Assembly: GCA_964432995.1 (NCBI GenBank)
Contig: CAYSPU010000224.1
Coordinates: 1 to 9,729 of the forward strand
Direction: 5' to 3'
From: CAYSPU01 sp964432995
GTDB taxonomy: Bacteria > Verrucomicrobiota > Verrucomicrobiia > Limisphaerales > JAHDYP01
Length of the DNA: 9,729 bases
This document shows, one piece after another, positions 6,147 through 9,729 of the stretch. The notes beneath the pieces were generated by a model. It worked only from the letters and a program-made list of their open reading frames with translations, was not told the origin of the DNA and searched no databases. Each line of letters begins with the position of its first letter. Positions within the stretch are counted from its first letter, which is position 1. A program made the translations under genes and the position numbers.

Positions 6147-8229
6147 CCGCCTTTGGACTGTATGGCCGTGGGCGCTGGTGGCGGCGTTCGCGCTGTGGGC
6201 ACTCTGGCCGCTGTTCCCGCGGACGGAGAAGGCCTATCGCGTGCGCGAGTTCGGCGCGATACCGGTGCTCCTGAACGGCCGGGTGCAGCCGCTCGATACG
6301 ATCGCCCGTAACGCCCTCCGCCAAATCCGCGGCAAACAGACCGCCCCGGTCCGGCTTCACTTCAGCGTGTTCGACCCCGCCCGACGCGGTCAACTGATGC
6401 CGGCGACCACTTGGTTGCTCGAGGTGTTCTTCCGCCCCGAGCTCGCCGATACGCGCAAGGTCTTCCGTGTCGATCATCCCGAACTGGTGTCAATGCTCCG
6501 CTTGCCTTCCGCCGACCCCGAGAAGGGCGAGGACGGCAAGCACTTCTCCTTTGCTCAGCTCCAGCCGGCGCTCGAGGAACTCGAGAAGCAGGCCCAGCGA
6601 GCGCGGGAGAAGGAAACGGCGCAACGAACCGCCCTCGAGCGGCAGGTGCTGAAGGTCTACCACGCGGTCCTGTTGTATCATCGATTGAAGAACAGCGTGC
6701 AGCCGGAGGGCGTGCAGGATCTGGCGACCGAGGTGGCCGCCTACCGGTCGGCGATTCCGGCCGGGCGCGCGGCGTTGCTGGCCCGCGAGGCGGGCAAGGA
6801 GTTCTCCCAGACGGATGCCGATCGGCTGCTCGAGTATCTGCAGCGGTACGATTTCCTGTCGCGGGCTGCGTATCCGCTGGTGCTTCCGCCGCGGGACCCG
6901 GTGGCGTCCCGGGATGCGTGGGAGGACATGGGTGCCGGTCTTTTGGCGGCGGCTCGCGGAGAGGAACTGCACCCGGCGATCGGGCACTACGCGGCGATCG
7001 CGACCGCCTACCACCATCAGAATCCGGACGAGTTCAACCGCGCGGTCGCCGCGTATCGCGTCTGGCTGGCGAGGGACTTCGGACCGGAGTTGTCGAAGGC
7101 GCGGGCGGAGACGCTGTTCAACCGGGTGGCGCCGTTCTATCGGGCGCTGACAATCTACCTGCTGGCCTTTCTCGGTATCTGCGGTTTCTGGGTGCGGCCG
7201 TGGCCGAGCCTGCTCCGGGCGGGGACGTTGCTCTGCTGGCTGGGGCTGATCCTCCACACGGCGGGCTTGCTGTATCGGATGGTTCTTGAAGGCCGACCAC
7301 CGGTCACGAACCTCTATTCCTCCGCGGTCTTCATCGGCTGGGGCGCAGCCTTCTTGGGGCTGATTCTCGAACGAATCTACCGACTGGGGCTCGGAACGGC
7401 CACGGGATCGTTCATCGCCTTTGCCACCCTCATCATCGCGCACAATCTGTCGTTGGGGGGCGATACGATGGAGATGATGCGTGCGGTGCTGGACTCGAAC
7501 TTCTGGCTCGCGACCCATGTGGTGACGATCACGATCGGCTACTCGGCGATGTTCGTGGCGGGCTTCCTCGGCGTCCTGCTGTTGTTGTTGGGGGTCTACA
7601 GCCGGCTCGTGACGGCCGACCTGGTGAAATCCCTGGAACGTCTGGTGTACGGGATCATCTGTTTTGCGACGCTGTTCAGCTTTGTGGGAACGATCCTGGG
7701 CGGGATTTGGGCCGACCAATCCTGGGGCCGGTTCTGGGGATGGGACCCGAAGGAGAACGGGGCGCTGTTGATCGTTCTGTGGTGCGCCGTGATGTTGCAT
7801 GCCCGGTGGTCGCACCTGGTGCGGGAGCCGGGGATGGCGGCGATGGCGGTGTTTGGGAATTGCGTAACGGCGTTTTCGTGGTTTGGGGTGAACATGCTCG
7901 GGGTGGGACTGCACTCGTATGGATTCATGGACGCCGGTTTCTACTGGCTGATGCTCTTTGTGCTGACGCAGCTCCTGGTGATCGGCAACGGGTTGTTGCC
8001 GTTGGGTTGCTGGGTCGGTCTTGGGGGCGGCCTGAATCCGGTGGCTGCCAAGGTGCGACGGGCCGCGATGATGCTGAGCGTGTTGCTCCTGGCCGGGGGA
8101 TTCCTCTTGCGGTTTCAGTGGTTCTACGAAGTGATCGCGGCCTTGGTCTTCGCGGCGTTCCTTGGCGGCGTCCATTGGCTGTTGCCTGCGAAGGGGGGAG
8201 TGGACCGGGAAGCCCAGACCGTGGGCTGA
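6136..8229 (+). CDS. ccsA: CcsA-type cytochrome c synthase subunit with long N-terminal domain (System II)
   Basis: A 697-residue haem-handling protein. Residues 1-330 comprise one membrane segment (about 10-26) and a periplasmic region opening with FGAIPVLLNGRVQPLDTIAR, a phrase seen in large CcsA/CcsBA proteins. It also holds a charged coiled-coil-like stretch (LEELEKQAQRAREKE). From about 335 a polytopic CcsA domain follows: LHTAGLLYRM with H374, VTNLYSS, then the WWD haem-binding motif W525-A-D-Q-S-W-G-R-F-W-G-W-D-P-K-E540. Flanking histidines match the known ligands: H461 (ATHVV, P-His1), H555 (LHARW, TM-His2) and H593 (GVGLHSYG, P-His2). Two extra hydrophobic segments end the protein. 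GAGG (6122-6125) and AAGG (6128-6131) precede ATG 6136, which lies inside resB. The overlap argues for coupled, near-equal synthesis of the two partners. Confidence 0.95.
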   Translation: MKANRLWTVWPWALVAAFALWALWPLFPRTEKAYRVREFGAIPVLLNGRVQPLDTIARNALRQIRGKQTAPVRLHFSVFDPARRGQLMPATTWLLEVFFRPELADTRKVFRVDHPELVSMLRLPSADPEKGEDGKHFSFAQLQPALEELEKQAQRAREKETAQRTALERQVLKVYHAVLLYHRLKNSVQPEGVQDLATEVAAYRSAIPAGRAALLAREAGKEFSQTDADRLLEYLQRYDFLSRAAYPLVLPPRDPVASRDAWEDMGAGLLAAARGEELHPAIGHYAAIATAYHHQNPDEFNRAVAAYRVWLARDFGPELSKARAETLFNRVAPFYRALTIYLLAFLGICGFWVRPWPSLLRAGTLLCWLGLILHTAGLLYRMVLEGRPPVTNLYSSAVFIGWGAAFLGLILERIYRLGLGTATGSFIAFATLIIAHNLSLGGDTMEMMRAVLDSNFWLATHVVTITIGYSAMFVAGFLGVLLLLLGVYSRLVTADLVKSLERLVYGIICFATLFSFVGTILGGIWADQSWGRFWGWDPKENGALLIVLWCAVMLHARWSHLVREPGMAAMAVFGNCVTAFSWFGVNMLGVGLHSYGFMDAGFYWLMLFVLTQLLVIGNGLLPLGCWVGLGGGLNPVAAKVRRAAMMLSVLLLAGGFLLRFQWFYEVIAALVFAAFLGGVHWLLPAKGGVDREAQTVG

Positions 8230-8621
8230 GCGCCTCGATTCGCTCATGCCGTAGCGCCTCCACGAATCCGAAACGTCTCGTATCGCTCACTCGGCACTCG
8301 GTTCGGGCGCGCGTTCGTAAAGGGGTCCTCACTGTCGACACGGGCAACTGCATTCCAGCCGGGTTTGGGCATGCCCCGACGCGACGGTTGCGGCGAGAGA
8401 CGACGAGGACACCGGCGTGGATTGCCGCGCGGTTGGGAAGGGGGTGTGGACACGCGTCCCGAACCCGCTGCGGGTGGCGTCGGTGTCTGGTGCCCAAGGC
8501 CGACTGTGTCAATAGTGAAGGCTGACCCGGTTTTCGTTTTTCATCGGTGACAAACGCAAAGAATTACGTTGTAATCGTTTATCGATCAAAAATGCTTGCA
8601 TATCGTTATTCTCCTGCGTAG
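8230..8621. other. Gene-free stretch between ccsA and the DUF2975 gene
   Basis: These 392 bases contain no gene I can support. The first ~295 are GC-rich with short palindromes: TGTCGACA at 8333-8340, GTGT-GG-ACAC at 8444-8453, and ACCCGC-T-GCGGGT at 8463-8475. There is also a 7-bp inverted pair, GACACCG (8408-8414) with CGGTGTC (8481-8487). Open frames crossing it lack recognisable content. From about 8525 composition changes abruptly: 8521-8580 is 25/60 G+C against 42/60 for 8041-8100 in ccsA. No clear intrinsic terminator for the ccs operon is visible. It may hold a degraded gene or a repeated intergenic element. Confidence 0.6.
8563..8610 (+). promoter_or_regulatory. AT-rich control region of the DUF2975-HTH pair
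   Basis: ATTAC-GTT-GTAAT (8563-8575) is a perfect 5-bp inverted repeat around three bases, and ATGC-TT-GCAT (8592-8601) is a second palindrome. Near-direct repeats ATCGTTTAT (8574-8582) and ATCGTTAT (8602-8609) also occur. One possible promoter is TTTATC (8578-8583) with TATCGT (8601-8606) at 17 bp. Another is TTGCAT (8596-8601) with TAGATG (8619-8624), which would start transcription after ATG 8622. Either way the palindromes are placed as operators for the downstream HTH protein (inference). Confidence 0.4.
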
Positions 8622-9218
8622 ATGGCAACCGTGAATGCGATTGAGATTGCCCTCCTTCTGCTCTGTCTAACGTGTTGCGCCGTGTTCCTGCTAATCACAC
8701 GGAGGAAGACTCGGGATGCTCGAACCAGCGGCAACGCCCGCATGAACCGCATCAGGAGTGCAAGCCTTATATTCCGGTTGTTCATAGGTTTCAGTTTGTT
8801 AGTGGAGATCTATTGGACTCTGTCTTTCTTCTTTGGTTGGCCCTTCTTCTCCCAAGGAGGGGCGAAGGTTGTGATTTCGGCTAGCCACATTTACGCCTCC
8901 CCAGCAGAAATGCCGCAGGCCATCTTCGCCTTGTTGCTGTTCAAAATCGGTGTGGGATTTCTGAGTGGCTTGGCCTTGTTCGCCCTATTTCAACTCTATG
9001 GGGAAGGAATTGTGTTCTCCGCAAAAAACGTCCGCTACATACGGTATCTCGGCTACGCTCTAATACTCAGTTGGGGCATTGACTACCTGATGCAAGCCAG
9101 TCTTCACGACATGGCCTTGAGCATGACACCTGTTCTTGTAGGTTTCCTGATTATATTCGCCGCATGGATCATGGACGAGGGCCGGAAGATACAGGAAGAA
9201 CAAGCGCTGACTGTCTAA
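8622..9218 (+). CDS. DUF2975 family membrane protein
   Basis: A 198-residue integral membrane protein of the DUF2975 type, function unknown. Four segments fit the family: about 47-72 (after MNRIRSASLIFRL), 97-123 ending in ALFQLYGEGIVFS, 140-157, and 166-183, closing with WIMDEGRKIQEEQALTV. The E-G-x-x-(I/L)-x-x-(E/D)-x-x-L-T-V ending just before an HTH gene is the hallmark of this pair. An extra hydrophobic segment at 5-25 precedes the family region if ATG 8622 is used. Starting at ATG 8742 (residue 41, MNRIR) gives a 158-residue protein closer to the usual family start. Neither start has a Shine-Dalgarno sequence. G+C is markedly lower than in the ccs genes (28/60 in 8941-9000), suggesting a separate origin. 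The next gene begins six bases after its stop. Confidence 0.85.
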   Translation: MATVNAIEIALLLLCLTCCAVFLLITRRKTRDARTSGNARMNRIRSASLIFRLFIGFSLLVEIYWTLSFFFGWPFFSQGGAKVVISASHIYASPAEMPQAIFALLLFKIGVGFLSGLALFALFQLYGEGIVFSAKNVRYIRYLGYALILSWGIDYLMQASLHDMALSMTPVLVGFLIIFAAWIMDEGRKIQEEQALTV

Positions 9219-9224
9219 TCCCCC

Positions 9225-9470
9225 ATGCCCATCATCGTCAATCTCGACGTTGTCCTCGCCCAGCGGAAGATGCGGCTGAACGACTTGGCCGATGGCGTTG
9301 GCATCACGCCCCAGAACTTGTCTGTCCTCAAGACCGGGAAGGCAAAGGCTATCCGATTCTCCACCCTTGAAGCCATCTGCAACCATCTTAACTGCCAACC
9401 CGGTGAGATTCTGGAGTACCGCCGCCAAGACCAAACTGTTCTGGACAGACCCCCGGGGCGGAGTTTTTGA
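9225..9470 (+). CDS. Small Cro/C1-type HTH regulator (YozG-like)
   Basis: An 81-residue DNA-binding protein made almost entirely of one Cro/C1-type helix-turn-helix. Residues 3-16 (IIVNLDVVLAQRKM) form helix 1. LNDLADGVGITPQNLSVLKT holds the HTH with its recognition helix. GKAKAIRFSTLEAICNHL and then CQPGEILEY complete the fold, matching the HTH_26/YozG pattern closely. The last ~13 residues (after EYRRQD) are not part of the domain. Genes of this type regularly follow DUF2975 genes. Here only six bases separate them and no ribosome site is visible, so translation probably relies on coupling. The likely role is control of its own operon through the AT-rich palindromic region before 8622, possibly with the membrane protein modulating it; the latter is inference. 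Confidence 0.9.
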   Translation: MPIIVNLDVVLAQRKMRLNDLADGVGITPQNLSVLKTGKAKAIRFSTLEAICNHLNCQPGEILEYRRQDQTVLDRPPGRSF

Positions 9471-9497
9471 AGCAGAGGTCGCGCCTGCGGGTTTCGC

Positions 9498-9589
9498 CTT
9501 TGCGCCTCTCTGCGCGCTTCTGTTGAATCCCGACCGAGGGGTGTGCCGAATTCCTGGTTGTCTAGAGAAGGTCGCAAAGGGCCGCAAAG
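9498..9589. repeat. GCAAAG repeats with inverted CTTTGCG copy
   Basis: CGCAAAG occurs at 9573-9579 and again at 9583-9589, a 10-base period. Its reverse complement CTTTGCG lies at 9498-9504. The inverted copies could pair across about 70 bases. Short GCAAAG-type repeats between genes are typical of intergenic repeat families in high-GC genomes, but I cannot name this one. The remainder of 9471-9604 shows no gene and no clear terminator. Confidence 0.4.
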
Positions 9590-9604
9590 AACTGAGGGCC
9601 AGCT

Positions 9605-9729
9605 GGCAATCGACTAGGGTCACATCTCACAATTCAACAATTGCCCTTCGACACTGGACGCGGTGTCGTGCCCAGGCAATCGACTAGGGTCACATCTCAC
9701 AATTCAACAATTGCCCTTCGACACTGGAC
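9605..9729. repeat. Two identical 55-bp direct repeats, period 70 bp, running to the window edge
   Basis: The 55 bases at 9605-9659 recur exactly at 9675-9729, separated by 15 bases (9660-9674); the second copy ends with the last base of the window. Each unit contains GGCAAT...ATTGCC (9605-9610 and 9640-9645). A competing hairpin is CAATT-CAAC-AATTG (9630-9643). The first unit also forms CGACAC...GTGTCG (9649-9654 and 9663-9668), which extends into the 15-base segment. It is best explained as the start of a tandem array with a 70-bp unit. No coding potential is seen. Confidence 0.9.

Noticed and set aside
144..8247. Long minus-strand open frames opposite the DUF3616 gene, rho, resB and ccsA (for example 144-1445, 1895-3208, 3162-4334, 4995-6137, 6490-8247).
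   Set aside because: They are antisense shadows in GC-rich DNA: rich in Arg, Pro, His and Gln, without domains, and opposite strongly recognised genes.
7707..8525. A + strand frame of 272 codons crossing the end of ccsA into the gene-free stretch.
   Set aside because: It overlaps the conserved WWD-containing end of ccsA in another frame and its translation is Gly/Arg-rich without recognisable features.
8230..8525. A tRNA or other standard RNA gene in the gap after ccsA.
   Set aside because: No cloverleaf or T-loop GTTCGA-type signature with matching acceptor arms was found.
9522..9638. Integron attC site: GTTGAAT (9522-9528) and ATTCAAC (9632-9638) match the GTTRRRY and RYYYAAC core boxes.
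   Set aside because: The boxes are in the wrong order on both strands for an attC, whose RYYYAAC box must come first, and no integrase or cassette pattern is present.
9605..9729. CRISPR array.
   Set aside because: A 55-bp repeat with a 15-bp spacer is outside CRISPR dimensions, only two copies are visible, and there are no cas genes in the window.

Overview
The window looks like a high-GC bacterial chromosome fragment, most likely from the Verrucomicrobiota or a close PVC relative. I infer this from three things. The L28 protein has a GIGTHITAITKR-type loop that I associate with Verrucomicrobia. The separate ResB and CcsA genes are preceded by a small lipoprotein of a kind I associate with that group. 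Most starts lack a clear Shine-Dalgarno sequence. No database search was possible, so the phylum call is an inference. All eight genes I accept lie on the + strand.

Layout. 1-218: leader with a perfect 11-bp hairpin. 219-1229: DUF3616-type lipoprotein. 1347-1616: rpmB (ribosomal protein L28), followed by a textbook intrinsic terminator (1637-1670). 1671-1891: leader of rho. 1892-3349: transcription terminator Rho, followed by two GC-rich hairpins without a U-run. 3471-4337: unrecognised membrane-anchored protein. 4400-8229: a tight three-gene cytochrome c maturation (System II) operon of lipoprotein, ResB and CcsA. Its genes are separated by 1 nt and then overlap by 11 nt. 8230-8621: gene-free stretch whose last ~100 bases turn sharply AT-rich. 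8622-9470: a DUF2975 membrane protein plus a small Cro/C1-type (YozG-like) repressor, a known two-gene pairing, whose first gene has much lower GC than the operon before it. 9471-9729: gene-free tail with GCAAAG repeats and two identical 55-bp repeats spaced by exactly 70 bp, the second ending at the last base of the window.

How the parts relate. The left and middle parts are housekeeping: translation (L28), transcription termination (Rho), and haem delivery to apocytochromes c (ResB plus CcsA). The histidines expected for System II haem handling can all be placed: H100 in ResB, and H461, H555 and H593 around the WWD motif in CcsA. The right end is accessory in character: a lower-GC regulator/membrane-protein pair next to a structured repeat.

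No wholly new multi-gene system is evident. The best leads are the terminal 70-bp-period repeat, which may be a collapsed tandem array at an assembly edge; the AT-rich, palindrome-bearing control region of the DUF2975-HTH pair; and the orphan membrane-anchored gene between rho and the cytochrome operon.
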